From Comamonas sp. lk (GTDB lineage: Bacteria > Pseudomonadota > Gammaproteobacteria > Burkholderiales > Burkholderiaceae_C): DNA of 16,596 bases. Position 1 is the stretch's first letter; each line of letters opens with the position of its first letter. The stretch lies in NCBI GenBank assembly GCA_945898105.1, contig CAMDHL010000017.1:1-16596 (forward strand), given 5' to 3'. Both the position numbers and the translations under genes were made by a program. This document shows, in pieces, positions 8,853 to 15,389 of this stretch. Below the pieces are notes generated by a model, which saw only the letters and a list, made by a program, of their open reading frames with translations, had not been told where the DNA came from and made no database searches.

Positions 8853-9023
8853 TTTTAATGACCGAAGAGTTATTAGTGTATCCCATGCTTGCGATGTCCC
8901 GCTCTCCTCGGCAGGCGCCTCCATTAATCATTCGGCGCCCAGCGTGGCCGGATGGTTCATCGGGCCTAAACACACTGCGCTTATGCTTCCCTCTTTTTAC
9001 AACCCGCCAAAGGAGATCGCCTC
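8853..9023. promoter_or_regulatory. divergent regulatory region between tetR-efflux operon and msrA
   Basis: This 171-base spacer must hold promoters for both directions. Seen directly: two copies of the palindromic hexamer GGCGCC at 8914-8919 and 8934-8939, exactly 20 bases apart and flanking an AT-rich core with ATTAAT; a TACACT hexamer on the minus strand 22 bases upstream of the TetR start that could be a -10 element, without a matching -35; and a strong Shine-Dalgarno AAAGGAGA (9009-9016) for msrA. The GGCGCC pair is a candidate TetR operator by position only. Confidence 0.4.
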
Positions 9024-9566
9024 ATGTCAATTGTCACGCAATCGCTGGTTTTGGGGGGCGGCTGTTTTTGGTGTACCGAATCCGTGTTTTTGCAGGTGCG
9101 TGGCGTTTTAGAGGTGGAGTCCGGGTATAGCAATGGCCAAGCACCCAATCCTACCTACGAGATGGTCTCCACCGGCAACAGCGGCCACAACGAAGTAGTG
9201 CGCCTGGAGTTCGACCCTGGCACCATCAGCTTGCAGGAAATTCTGGAAATATTTTTCCTGATCCACGACCCGACCACGCTGAACCGTCAGGGGCACGATG
9301 TGGGTACCCAGTACCGAAGCGGCATCTACTGCACCACCCAGGAGCAATTGCAAGCGGCACAGGCTATGGTTCAGTCGCTCAAGGATTCGGGCGATTTTGA
9401 AAAGCCCATAGTCACCGAGCTGCAGATGTTGTCCAACTACGCACGGGCCGAGGAATATCACCAAAACTTCTTTGCGAAAAACCCAGGCCAGGGCTATTGT
9501 CTGGCTGTGGCCGCGCCCAAGGTGGCCAAGTTCCGCAAAACGTTTGCGCGCTTGGCCAAGGCTTAG
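9024..9566 (+). CDS. msrA: peptide-methionine (S)-S-oxide reductase
   Basis: Repairs methionine-S-sulfoxide in proteins using thioredoxin. The signature GGCFWC gives the catalytic Cys14 and Cys17, followed by TESVF. Further family blocks are visible: VESGYSNG, VRLEFDPGTISLQEIL, FFLIHDPTTLNRQGHDVGTQYRSGIY and the C-terminal EEYHQNFFAKNPGQGYC, whose Cys159 is the probable resolving cysteine. The length of 180 residues fits a stand-alone MsrA without a fused MsrB domain, and no signal peptide is seen, so it is cytoplasmic. The start at ATG 9024 is fixed by AAAGGAGA 7 bases upstream. It is divergent from the TetR/efflux operon and followed 112 bases later by the ABC cassette; whether the two are co-transcribed is not clear. 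Confidence 0.97.
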   Translation: MSIVTQSLVLGGGCFWCTESVFLQVRGVLEVESGYSNGQAPNPTYEMVSTGNSGHNEVVRLEFDPGTISLQEILEIFFLIHDPTTLNRQGHDVGTQYRSGIYCTTQEQLQAAQAMVQSLKDSGDFEKPIVTELQMLSNYARAEEYHQNFFAKNPGQGYCLAVAAPKVAKFRKTFARLAKA

Positions 9567-9678
9567 TGAAAGTCGCTCAAGTTATCTTCACTAATAGGCA
9601 TAGGGTTTCGCGCTCTTTGCTGGCACCCATTGCGTTCGGTCGAGCTTTGTCGTTCGATTGCTTCAACGTCAAACTCGC

Positions 9679-10386
9679 ATGATTGAAACCCGAAGTCTCC
9701 AGTTTTCCTACGAAACGGGAGCCGTTTTGCACTTCCCGGATCTGGACGTGTCGCAAGGGGGCACGGTATTGCTGAGCGGAGTTTCAGGAAGCGGTAAGTC
9801 CACTTGGCTGGCGCTCGTGGCGGCGCTGGTGAAGGCTCAAGCGGGCGGCTTGCGGGTGGCCGGAAAGTCCTTGACCGGCTTGACTGCCCGCGCTAGCGAC
9901 GACTGGCGCGCCCGGACCATTGGTTTTCTGCCGCAAAAGCTTCATTTGAGCGCCGCTCTGACGGTCCAGAATAATTTGGAATTGGCCTATTGGGCAGCTG
10001 GCTTCAAGCTTCAGCCCGCCCGCATTCGTGAGGTGTTGGGTGAACTGGGCGTGGCTGAATTGGCCCAGCGGTTGCCTGCCCAGCTTTCTGGCGGCCAAGC
10101 GCAGCGAGTCGCACTGGCGCGCGCCGTATTGATGCAGCCAAGCGTCATCCTTGCGGACGAGCCAACAGCCAGTTTGGACGATGCAGCGGCGCAGGATGCC
10201 GTACAACTGTTGTTGCGCGCAGCGCAGCAGCAGGGCGCGACCCTAGTGATCGCCACCCACGATTTCCGTGTGGCCAGGGCAATGCAGAACAGCCATGGGC
10301 CTGCGCCTACCCTTTTGCAGTTGGGACGCACATTCGCCACGCAGGACACTGTTTCCAGCCATTCTGCGCCAAAGGTCACCTCATGA
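9679..10386 (+). CDS. ABC transporter ATP-binding protein (LolD/MacB-like subfamily)
   Basis: Nucleotide-binding subunit, 235 residues, partner of the FtsX-type permease that overlaps its stop. Seen: Walker A GVSGSGKST (34-42), Q-loop Gln86, signature LSGGQAQRVALARA (136-149), Walker B VILADE (156-161), a D-loop SLDD and the switch His194 in ATHD. The single-domain layout and the early Walker A are those of LolD/MacB-type ATPases, which usually drive mechanotransmission across the periplasm and not classical import. I chose ATG 9679 (MIETRSLQF), because the in-frame start at 9658 adds seven residues outside family similarity. No strong Shine-Dalgarno is seen. In the P. aeruginosa PA4063-PA4066 type of locus the equivalent ATPase belongs to a zinc-starvation operon, but I see no Zur-like palindrome in the 112 bases upstream. 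Confidence 0.94.
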   Translation: MIETRSLQFSYETGAVLHFPDLDVSQGGTVLLSGVSGSGKSTWLALVAALVKAQAGGLRVAGKSLTGLTARASDDWRARTIGFLPQKLHLSAALTVQNNLELAYWAAGFKLQPARIREVLGELGVAELAQRLPAQLSGGQAQRVALARAVLMQPSVILADEPTASLDDAAAQDAVQLLLRAAQQQGATLVIATHDFRVARAMQNSHGPAPTLLQLGRTFATQDTVSSHSAPKVTS

Positions 10387-11588
10387 GTACGCTAGCCTAC
10401 GCTTGGCGCTATTTGTGGGCGCGCCCGATGTCGGCGCTACTCAACGTGCTGCTGCTGAGTCTGGGCCTGGGCTCCATCACTTTTCTATTACTGGTATCGC
10501 ACCATGTCGAACGCGTTTTTGAGCGCGATCTGGCTGGTATCGATTTGGTCGTGGGCGCTAAGGGCAGCCCGATGCAATTGATTTTGTCCGGGGTACTGCA
10601 CCTGGATGTGCCACCGGGTAATGTGCCTTTATCAGCGATAAATGCACTCAAGAAAAACCCCTTGGTGGCTGAAGTCATTCCCATCAGTCTGGGCGACAAC
10701 TTGCAGGGCTACCGCATTGTCGGCACCTCCGCTGCCTACCTAAAGCACTACCAAGCAACGCTGGCCCAAGGCCGCGAGTGGGACGCGCCAATGCAGGCGG
10801 TGCTGGGCGCAACGGTGGCGCGCAGTTTGGGCTTGCAAGTTGGCCAGCGCTTTGCCGGCTCCCATGGGTTGGGCGCAGGTGGCCATCCCCATGGCGACCA
10901 GGCCTACACGGTGGTAGGCGTGCTGGCCGCGCAAGGCGGCGTGATAGACCGTCTCATCATCACCGACACAGCCTCAGTTTGGAAAGTGCATGAAGACGCG
11001 CAGGCGGTAGATGAAGAAGACCGCCAGGCGCTGGAGGACGATCGTGAAGTCACCATGGCACTGGTGCGCTATACAAGCCCGCTGGCTGCGGTGACCTTTC
11101 CTCGTTGGGTGAACACCAGCACCGACATGCAAGCGGCTGCACCGGCGTTGGAAGTGACGCGCTTATTGCATATGCTGGGCTTGGGCACTGATGTGTTGCG
11201 CGCGTTCGCCGGTATGCTTTTGGTTACAGCGGGCTTAAGCGTATTTATTGCTTTGTGGAATGCGGTGCGGGAGCGCCGTGGCGACTTGGCGTTGCTGCGC
11301 ATGCTGGGCGCAACGGCCAGCCGTATCAGCGCTTTGCTGATGACCGAGGCTTTATGGTTGGCGCTTTTGTCCGCGCTAAGCGGCTTGGTATTAGGCCAAT
11401 TGTTTATCATGGGGCTGGCCTGGATGCTGGGCCTCCAAAATCAGCTGCTGGCCACTGGCCTGCTCTGGCCACCCACCCTCTGGGTGGTGCCGGCGATAGC
11501 GGCGTTAGTAGCCGTGGGCGCTGCGGTGCTGCCGGTCTGGCAGGCCTACCGCAGCGATGTTTTGCAATTACTTCAATCAAAGGGATAA
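10383..11588 (+). CDS. FtsX/MacB-type ABC transporter permease
   Basis: Inner membrane subunit, 401 residues, with four predicted membrane helices: one near the N-terminus (about 17-39) and three in the C-terminal FtsX domain (about 271-295, 318-345, 365-388). Between them lies a large periplasmic domain (about 43-265). The stretch following helix 1, GIDLVVGAKGSPMQLILSG, is characteristic of a subfamily I associate with DUF3299-containing operons. ERRGDLALLRMLGAT between helices 2 and 3 is the conserved FtsX coupling region. The ATG at 10383 overlaps the ATPase stop by ATGA, so the two are translationally coupled. The small Cys/His-rich gene begins 3 bases after the stop. Family assignment is strong; substrate (zinc or another metal, or an envelope component) is inference from context. 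Confidence 0.92.
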   Translation: MSTLAYAWRYLWARPMSALLNVLLLSLGLGSITFLLLVSHHVERVFERDLAGIDLVVGAKGSPMQLILSGVLHLDVPPGNVPLSAINALKKNPLVAEVIPISLGDNLQGYRIVGTSAAYLKHYQATLAQGREWDAPMQAVLGATVARSLGLQVGQRFAGSHGLGAGGHPHGDQAYTVVGVLAAQGGVIDRLIITDTASVWKVHEDAQAVDEEDRQALEDDREVTMALVRYTSPLAAVTFPRWVNTSTDMQAAAPALEVTRLLHMLGLGTDVLRAFAGMLLVTAGLSVFIALWNAVRERRGDLALLRMLGATASRISALLMTEALWLALLSALSGLVLGQLFIMGLAWMLGLQNQLLATGLLWPPTLWVVPAIAALVAVGAAVLPVWQAYRSDVLQLLQSKG

Positions 11589-11591
11589 ACC

Positions 11592-11834
11592 ATGAAAAAA
11601 ATATTACTAAGTACCCTGGCTTTATGCTGTGTGGTAGCTTTAGCCGCGGATAAACACGGCGACAAAGAACGTCAGGAAGATATTGCCCGCCACCGCGCGA
11701 TGGCTGCCGCCCACGAAGCGGCTGCCAAATGTTTGGAGGGCGGCAAAAAGGAAAACGTTTGCGAGGCCGAGTTGCAGGCCGCCTGCAAAGGCCTGGCGAT
11801 AGGCAAAATGTGCGGCATGAAGCACCAGCACTAA
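11592..11834 (+). CDS. small exported Cys/His-rich protein of the ABC cassette
   Basis: I do not recognise a named family. The 80-residue product has a clear signal peptide (MKKILLSTLALCCVVALA, cleavage at about residue 18-20) and a mature part of about 61 residues that is strongly charged and helical in composition. The mature part has four cysteines (47, 57, 65, 74) spaced C-x9-C-x7-C-x8-C and five histidines (22, 34, 41, 78, 80), ending HQH. This could be a disulfide-bonded helical hairpin or a metal site; with the neighbouring transporter a periplasmic metal-binding role is plausible but not shown. The start follows the permease stop by 3 bases, with AAAGGGA ending just inside the upstream stop region as Shine-Dalgarno. 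The DUF3299 gene follows after 43 bases. In comparable zinc loci a larger His-rich DUF2796 protein is present; none is seen here. Confidence 0.85.
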   Translation: MKKILLSTLALCCVVALAADKHGDKERQEDIARHRAMAAAHEAAAKCLEGGKKENVCEAELQAACKGLAIGKMCGMKHQH

Positions 11835-11877
11835 TGGTGTGAAACAAGTCGGTTTGGGACTTGCTTAAGGAGTTGGT

Positions 11878-12441
11878 ATGAATTGGTTAGGTTTGAAGCG
11901 CTATGGTGTTGTGGCTTGTGCCGCAAGTGTGGGGATGTTGGCTTGGGGCATCGTGCTTGCTCAATCGACGTCCGCACCCGTTACTTCGCCTTCTGCCTCG
12001 TCCGCTGACACCTTGACTGCCCCGATCGGAACGGGTGCCGGGGTGCATGGTGCAAATAGCCCTTTCGCGCCCTTGCAGCCTCGCTCCGATGTGCTGGCCT
12101 GGTCGTTGTTGACCGATGTAAAAACCAAAACGGTGAAGAACCGCATCCTGCCCGTGTTCGGAGCCGCGCAACAAGGCTTAAACCAGAAAACCCAACGTAT
12201 CCAAGGCTTCATGATGCCGCTGGATCCAGGCGAGAAGCAGCGTCATTTTCTGATCAGCTCGGTGCCATTGACTTGCTCTTTTTGCCTGCCCGGCGGGCCC
12301 GAGAGCATGGTGGAGGTGACCACCAAAACCCCGGTGCGTTATTCCATGGAGCCCGTGGTGGTAGAGGGTAAATTCGCTGTGCTGGCCGATGACCCTTATG
12401 GCATGTACTACCGCATGACGGATGCGGTAGCAGTTAAATAA
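11878..12441 (+). CDS. DUF3299 domain-containing exported protein
   Basis: Predicted periplasmic protein of 187 residues. A signal peptide (about 1-29, ending LAQ) is followed by a Ser/Thr/Ala/Pro-rich linker to about residue 60. The DUF3299 domain covers the rest: DVLAWSLLTDV (71-81), IQGFMMPLDPGEKQRHFLIS (108-127), then C133-S-F-C136-L-P-G-G-P and VEVTTKTPV, and a final strand region VVVEGKFAVL. Other members of the family that I recall carry a C-x-(H/F)-x-P-P-x block at the Cys position; here it is a C-x2-C, which could bind metal or form a disulfide. Function of the family is unknown, but it recurs with ABC ATPase plus FtsX-type permease in metal-starvation operons. A good Shine-Dalgarno AAGGAG (11867-11872) precedes the ATG. 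It is the last gene of the cassette, ahead of a convergent operon. Confidence 0.88.
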   Translation: MNWLGLKRYGVVACAASVGMLAWGIVLAQSTSAPVTSPSASSADTLTAPIGTGAGVHGANSPFAPLQPRSDVLAWSLLTDVKTKTVKNRILPVFGAAQQGLNQKTQRIQGFMMPLDPGEKQRHFLISSVPLTCSFCLPGGPESMVEVTTKTPVRYSMEPVVVEGKFAVLADDPYGMYYRMTDAVAVK

Positions 12442-12447
12442 AACGTT

Positions 12448-12479
12448 TGCTTAAACAGGCCTGACAGCAGCTGTTTGCA
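12448..12479 (-). terminator. weak hairpin between convergent operons
   Basis: An imperfect inverted repeat: AAACAG (12453-12458) pairs with CTGTTT (12471-12476), extended by TGC/GCA across a two-base TT bulge, with a 12-base loop. Read leftward it is followed by a U-rich tract (TTTTATTT), so it could end the yqj operon transcript. The stem is short and AT-rich, so this is only a candidate. Confidence 0.25.
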
Positions 12480-12548
12480 TCGCGCCCGGTTATTACGCTG
12501 CGGGGATTAGCGCTCTAGGCCACTAGCCCGCTAGCCCATATTGGCTTA

Positions 12549-12839
12549 TCAGCGCTTAAACCAAACGCTTAGCGAGCGCCAAAGGCGTAACAAACGCAGG
12601 GCTTTCAGTCCCCAAGGGCGGGTTTTTCCAAACAGCAGGCTTGCGGCGGTCAAGGTCCACAACGCATTACGCGGCGTGGCTTTGTGCATCCAGTGCATGC
12701 CCTGTTGCAAGTGTTCCAGCGGGGCTAGTACCGTGGCCGCCTGGTGTCTCGCGCGTTGTCGCAACATAGCGCTTTGCGCACGCAGGGCGATTTGCCGCTG
12801 CACTAATTGCACATCACGCGAAAAGGGCGGACTGGCCAT
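12549..12839 (-). CDS. YqjK-like small basic protein
   Basis: A 96-residue basic protein, third gene of a yqjD-yqjE-yqjK-like set. It has an N-terminal Gln/Arg/Ala-rich helical region (VQLVQRQIALRAQSAMLRQR) and a C-terminal part rich in Leu, Trp and Arg with one possible weak membrane segment (about 60-75). Similarity to YqjK is by position, size and the SRDVQLVQRQIALR-type start; sequence identity is probably low. I chose ATG 12839, 6 bases after the yqjE-like stop; a TTG at 12845 in the same frame directly abuts that stop and is the alternative. It converges on the DUF3299 gene across about 107 bases. Confidence 0.72.
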   Translation of the reverse strand: MASPPFSRDVQLVQRQIALRAQSAMLRQRARHQAATVLAPLEHLQQGMHWMHKATPRNALWTLTAASLLFGKTRPWGLKALRLLRLWRSLSVWFKR

Positions 12840-12845
12840 GGCCAA

Positions 12846-13217
12846 TTAGTCTTTCGCGCGGTCGCGCTGCAGTTCGGCCAGGCTGTGTTCGAAAAGCCCC
12901 GAGGGTGCGCTGAGTTTTTGTTTTGCGCGGTATAGCAAATACGACCCGCTACCCCCAAACAGCAAGGCCAGCGCGCAAGCGGCTAACACGCGGTAACTAT
13001 CCCAAAAAATCAGCAATATCATTACGCTGAACATCACCAAACCCAGCGCAAGGCACACCAAGGCTACTGCAGCTAAAACCAACGCCGAAAACACCCGACG
13101 CTTTTCCTGCTCCAGCTCGGTGCCCAGTAACTCCAGCCGCACCTGCACGGTTTCGAGCAGCGTGGCCAGCAACTGACGCACACCCGCAAGGAATCCGACG
13201 CCTGGTAATTCGCTCAT
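12846..13217 (-). CDS. yqjE: YqjE-like membrane protein (phage holin family, Phage_holin_3_6)
   Basis: An inner membrane protein of 123 residues with two hydrophobic helices (about 44-70 and 75-96) forming a hairpin. Before them lies an amphipathic segment with the typical ETVQVRLELLGTELEQEKRR pattern, and after them a charged tail. The holin-like family name comes from a Pfam relationship only; here it is a chromosomal housekeeping gene in the yqjD-E-K order, not part of a prophage. In E. coli these genes are stationary-phase induced and YqjE is an inner membrane protein of unclear function. The start is 12 bases after the yqjD stop and the stop lies 6 bases before the next ATG, so an operon is very likely. 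Confidence 0.88.
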   Translation of the reverse strand: MSELPGVGFLAGVRQLLATLLETVQVRLELLGTELEQEKRRVFSALVLAAVALVCLALGLVMFSVMILLIFWDSYRVLAACALALLFGGSGSYLLYRAKQKLSAPSGLFEHSLAELQRDRAKD

Positions 13218-13229
13218 GCTTGGTAGTGC

Positions 13230-13541
13230 TTATCGGCGGCTGATCAGCAGGCCAATGACCAATCCGGCCGCAGCGGCGATACCCAGGGACTTCCAAGGGT
13301 GGTCCTGGACATAGGCTTCTGTGGCCTGGGCTGCTTCTTTGGTGCTTTGTATCGCGGCTTCTTTGAAGTCTTGCAATTCTTGTGTGGCCCTTTGCAGGCG
13401 CTCTTGTACGCGGGCACGCACCTGAGCCGCCTCATCGCCCACTTCATGGGCGGTCATACGCAACAAGGCTTCGGCGTCTTTGATGGTGAGTTCAATGTCC
13501 TGCATAACACGGGCTCTTTGGGCTGCGCTGTCGGTACTCAT
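13230..13541 (-). CDS. yqjD: YqjD/ElaB family (DUF883) membrane-anchored protein
   Basis: A 103-residue protein with a long charged helix (about residues 8-75, coiled-coil-like, many Glu, Gln, Arg and Ala) and one C-terminal membrane helix SLGIAAAAGLVIGLLISRR preceded by the family-typical YVQDHPWKS. In E. coli YqjD binds stationary-phase ribosomes and anchors them to the inner membrane; DUF883 paralogs share the layout. I chose ATG 13541 (MSTDSAAQRARVMQDI) with an AGAAGAA purine stretch (13546-13552) before it; a frame to 13562 adds seven residues that overlap this signal. It is the first gene of the leftward yqj set and is preceded by an FNR/Anr-like promoter, suggesting induction at low oxygen. 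Confidence 0.9.
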   Translation of the reverse strand: MSTDSAAQRARVMQDIELTIKDAEALLRMTAHEVGDEAAQVRARVQERLQRATQELQDFKEAAIQSTKEAAQATEAYVQDHPWKSLGIAAAAGLVIGLLISRR

Positions 13542-13569
13542 AGGGTTCTTCTTTCTAAACAATCGGTAA

Positions 13570-13618
13570 GGCGCTTACTGTAGAGGCAATGGTTGGCAGC
13601 GGGTTTGATACGGGTCAA
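13570..13618 (-). promoter_or_regulatory. FNR/Anr-like box and -10 element upstream of yqjD
   Basis: On the minus strand, TTGACCCGTATCAA (13605-13618) matches the FNR consensus TTGAT-N4-ATCAA in nine of ten positions. Exactly 22 bases after the box comes TACAGT (13577-13582), four of six matches to a sigma-70 -10 element. That is the spacing of a class II FNR promoter (box centred at -41.5), putting the start of transcription near 13570 and leaving a leader of about 28 bases before the yqjD ATG. No -35 hexamer is seen, as expected for an activator-dependent promoter. The match is by eye only. Confidence 0.6.
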
Positions 13619-13686
13619 GCAATCGCTGCCTTAGTTCATGTGTACCGCTTATTGCCAGGGGCAGGGGGCAGCAAGCGAAGCGGGGA

Positions 13687-14508
13687 CTATCTACGCGATT
13701 CTTGCCACGCTTGCAGCCAGCCCAATCCTTGCGATGTGCCTCCAGGCACCGCGCCGCGTGCAGGCCGGTATTCGCAGCCTATCCAGCCATCCCATCCGCA
13801 TTGGGCGCTCACAGAGTCGATAACTTCAAACAGATAGTCGTAGTTCAGCTCGCCCAGCGATGGCTCATGCCGCTCGGGAACGCCAGCTATTTGTAAGTGG
13901 CCCACGCGGCCGGTGGGCAGGTAGTGGCGAATCTTTCGGGTCACATCGCCCTCCATTACCTGGCAGTGGTAGAGATCAAACTGCACTTTCAGATTGGGCG
14001 CGCCTAGGCGTTGCACGATCTGGTGTGCCACCTCTTGATGATTCAGAAAATAGCCGGGCATGTCGCGTGTGTTGATGGGTTCTATTAGGACATCCACGCC
14101 CGCTGACAGCGCTGCATTGGCCGCCCACTGCAAATTGGATTCATAGGTTTGTTGCAGGACATCCGCAGCGGCTGAGGTAGGCGCAATCCCTGCCATAACG
14201 TGTATGCGCGGGCACTCAAGCGCCGCTGCGTAGTCCAGCGCTTTGATAAAACCATTACGAAACTCGGTTTCGCGTCCCGGCAAGCAGGCCAGGCCGCGCT
14301 CGCCCGCATCCCAATCGCCCGGCGGGGCGTTAAACAGCACTTGCTGTAAGCCACAGTCTTGCAATTGCTGTTGCAACTCCTGGACGGAAAACGCATAGGG
14401 AAACAAATATTCGACCGCCTGAAAACCATCTTTAGCGGCCGCGGCAAAGCGGTCCAGAAATGCATGCTCGTTATAGAGCATCGAGAGATTGGCGGCAAAG
14501 CGAGGCAT
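13687..14508 (-). CDS. hyi: hydroxypyruvate isomerase family TIM-barrel protein
   Basis: A 273-residue AP-endonuclease-2-like TIM barrel, close to E. coli Hyi, which interconverts hydroxypyruvate and tartronate semialdehyde. Seen: [15 protein letters not shown] at the start (Hyi: ANLSMLF), EYLFPYAF (33-40), [17 protein letters not shown] (64-80), [15 protein letters not shown] (141-155) with catalytic/metal Glu143, [12 protein letters not shown] (176-187) with Asp178, GHLQIA (203-208), GELNYDYLF and GCEYRP with Glu246. I chose ATG 14508; the frame continues upstream through pdxH, but those residues are not family-like. The usual glyoxylate partners (gcl, glxR, ttuD) are not in the window, so the substrate could also be a related 2-keto sugar acid (OtnI-type). 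The gap to the pdxH stop is 40 bases, in the same direction. Confidence 0.88.
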   Translation of the reverse strand: MPRFAANLSMLYNEHAFLDRFAAAAKDGFQAVEYLFPYAFSVQELQQQLQDCGLQQVLFNAPPGDWDAGERGLACLPGRETEFRNGFIKALDYAAALECPRIHVMAGIAPTSAAADVLQQTYESNLQWAANAALSAGVDVLIEPINTRDMPGYFLNHQEVAHQIVQRLGAPNLKVQFDLYHCQVMEGDVTRKIRHYLPTGRVGHLQIAGVPERHEPSLGELNYDYLFEVIDSVSAQCGWDGWIGCEYRPARGAVPGGTSQGLGWLQAWQESRR

Positions 14509-14548
14509 ATGGTTTCGGTGTTCGCGAATAACCTGAATGCGCGGCGGT

Positions 14549-15193
14549 TTAAGGTGCCAGTCTTTGGCGTAACCAGGTGTCGCCCAGGCCATCCGCAAGG
14601 CGGTATTCCAGCCGATCATGCAAGCGGCTTTTGCGCCCTTGCCAGAACTGCCAGTTGTCTGGCCGCAGGCGATAGCCGCCCCAGTGCGGCGGGCGTGGTG
14701 GATTCAGCAAAAACTGCGCTGCATATTTGGCCGCGTTGGCGACCAGTACGCCGCGTCCGCTGATAACCTGGCTTTGCGGAGAGGCCCAGGCGCCAATGCG
14801 CGAATCGAGCGGGCGGCTCGCAAAGTAGGCGTCAGACTCCAGATCGCTAACTTTTTCTACCCGACCTTCGATGCGCACCACGCGCTCCAACTCCACCCAA
14901 TGAAATTGCAGCGCTGCAAATGGGTTGCCGGCGAGTTCCTTGCCTTTGCGACTCTCAAAATTGGTGTACCAGACGATACCTTGCGCGTCATACCCTTTGA
15001 TCAGCACGATCCGCGTCGAGGGCCGCAAGTCGCTGCCCACGGTAGCCAGCGTCATGGCATTGGGCTCGGGCACCTGGGCGGTAATGGCCTCTTTTAGCCA
15101 CTGATCAAATTGCGCCAGCGGATCGGCCTGGGACGCGCTTTCGTCCAGTTCGGCGCGCTCGTAGCTTTTGCGTAAATCGGCGATGGAAGTCAT
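14549..15193 (-). CDS. pdxH: pyridoxamine/pyridoxine 5'-phosphate oxidase
   Basis: FMN-dependent enzyme making pyridoxal 5'-phosphate from PNP or PMP; cytoplasmic homodimer. The 214-residue length is typical. Seen: N-terminal [17 protein letters not shown]/substrate segment [20 protein letters not shown] followed by [44 protein letters not shown], and the conserved C-terminus [18 protein letters not shown] with the family-typical RLEYR. Starts at ATG 15193 without a clear Shine-Dalgarno. A TATACT hexamer on the coding strand lies only 7 bases upstream of the ATG and abuts a perfect short palindrome. It is 40 bases upstream of hyi and probably shares its transcript. Confidence 0.97.
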   Translation of the reverse strand: MTSIADLRKSYERAELDESASQADPLAQFDQWLKEAITAQVPEPNAMTLATVGSDLRPSTRIVLIKGYDAQGIVWYTNFESRKGKELAGNPFAALQFHWVELERVVRIEGRVEKVSDLESDAYFASRPLDSRIGAWASPQSQVISGRGVLVANAAKYAAQFLLNPPRPPHWGGYRLRPDNWQFWQGRKSRLHDRLEYRLADGLGDTWLRQRLAP

Positions 15194-15199
15194 GGCGGC

Positions 15200-15218
15200 A
15201 GTATAAGGAGCGGCTCCT
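15200..15218 (-). promoter_or_regulatory. TATACT element and palindrome upstream of pdxH
   Basis: AGGAGC-G-GCTCCT (15206-15218) is a perfect 6-bp inverted repeat with a one-base centre. It directly abuts a minus-strand TATACT (15200-15205), a 5 of 6 match to a -10 element, seven bases before the pdxH ATG. If this is the promoter the transcript would be nearly leaderless; no good -35 hexamer is seen at 17 or 18 bases. The palindrome would sit in the promoter spacer. Confidence 0.3.
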
Positions 15219-15224
15219 GTACCC

Positions 15225-15276
15225 GCCTTAGTTTTCTTTACTTTGCCTGAGAAAGGTAGGCAGAAGAAAGGCTAGC
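15225..15276. repeat. 52-base repeat, copy 1 (diverged)
   Basis: Aligns without gaps to 15338-15389 with 9 mismatches in 52 bases. Most differences are A/G exchanges and they break the inverted repeat that is perfect in copy 2. It starts GCCTTAGTTTTCTTT and ends AGAAGAAAGGCTAGC. Confidence 0.85.
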
Positions 15277-15337
15277 TATTGGGTATGGGTTTTCAATACC
15301 GGTTTTGGCCGGCTGGCCTGCTTGTTGCCTGCCGCAG

Positions 15338-15389
15338 GCCTTACTTTTCTTTGCTTCGCCAAAGAAAAGTAAGCAAAAGAAAGGCGAGC
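15338..15389. repeat. 52-base repeat, copy 2 with intact hairpin
   Basis: Second copy, 113 bases after the first. It contains a perfect 14-bp inverted repeat: CTTACTTTTCTTTG (15340-15353) and its complement (15360-15373) around a 6-base loop CTTCGC. It continues CAAAAGAAAGGCGAGC. I recall the motif with AAAGAAAAGTAAGCAAAAGAAA as a recurrent intergenic element in Comamonadaceae and other proteobacteria; a genome-wide count would confirm this. Confidence 0.85.

Noticed and set aside
9567..9678. Zur operator before the ABC cassette
   Set aside because: Searched by eye for a GTTATA-N-TATAAC-like palindrome; only a partial AGTTATC is present without the opposing half, so no site is called.
12846..13217. 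Prophage lysis (holin) gene
   Set aside because: The holin name is a domain relationship only; gene order yqjD-yqjE-yqjK and absence of other phage genes point to a chromosomal membrane protein.
13687..14619. Hydroxypyruvate isomerase with a longer N-terminus
   Set aside because: The extra 37 residues come from the pdxH coding region in another frame; the family N-terminus begins at [11 protein letters not shown].
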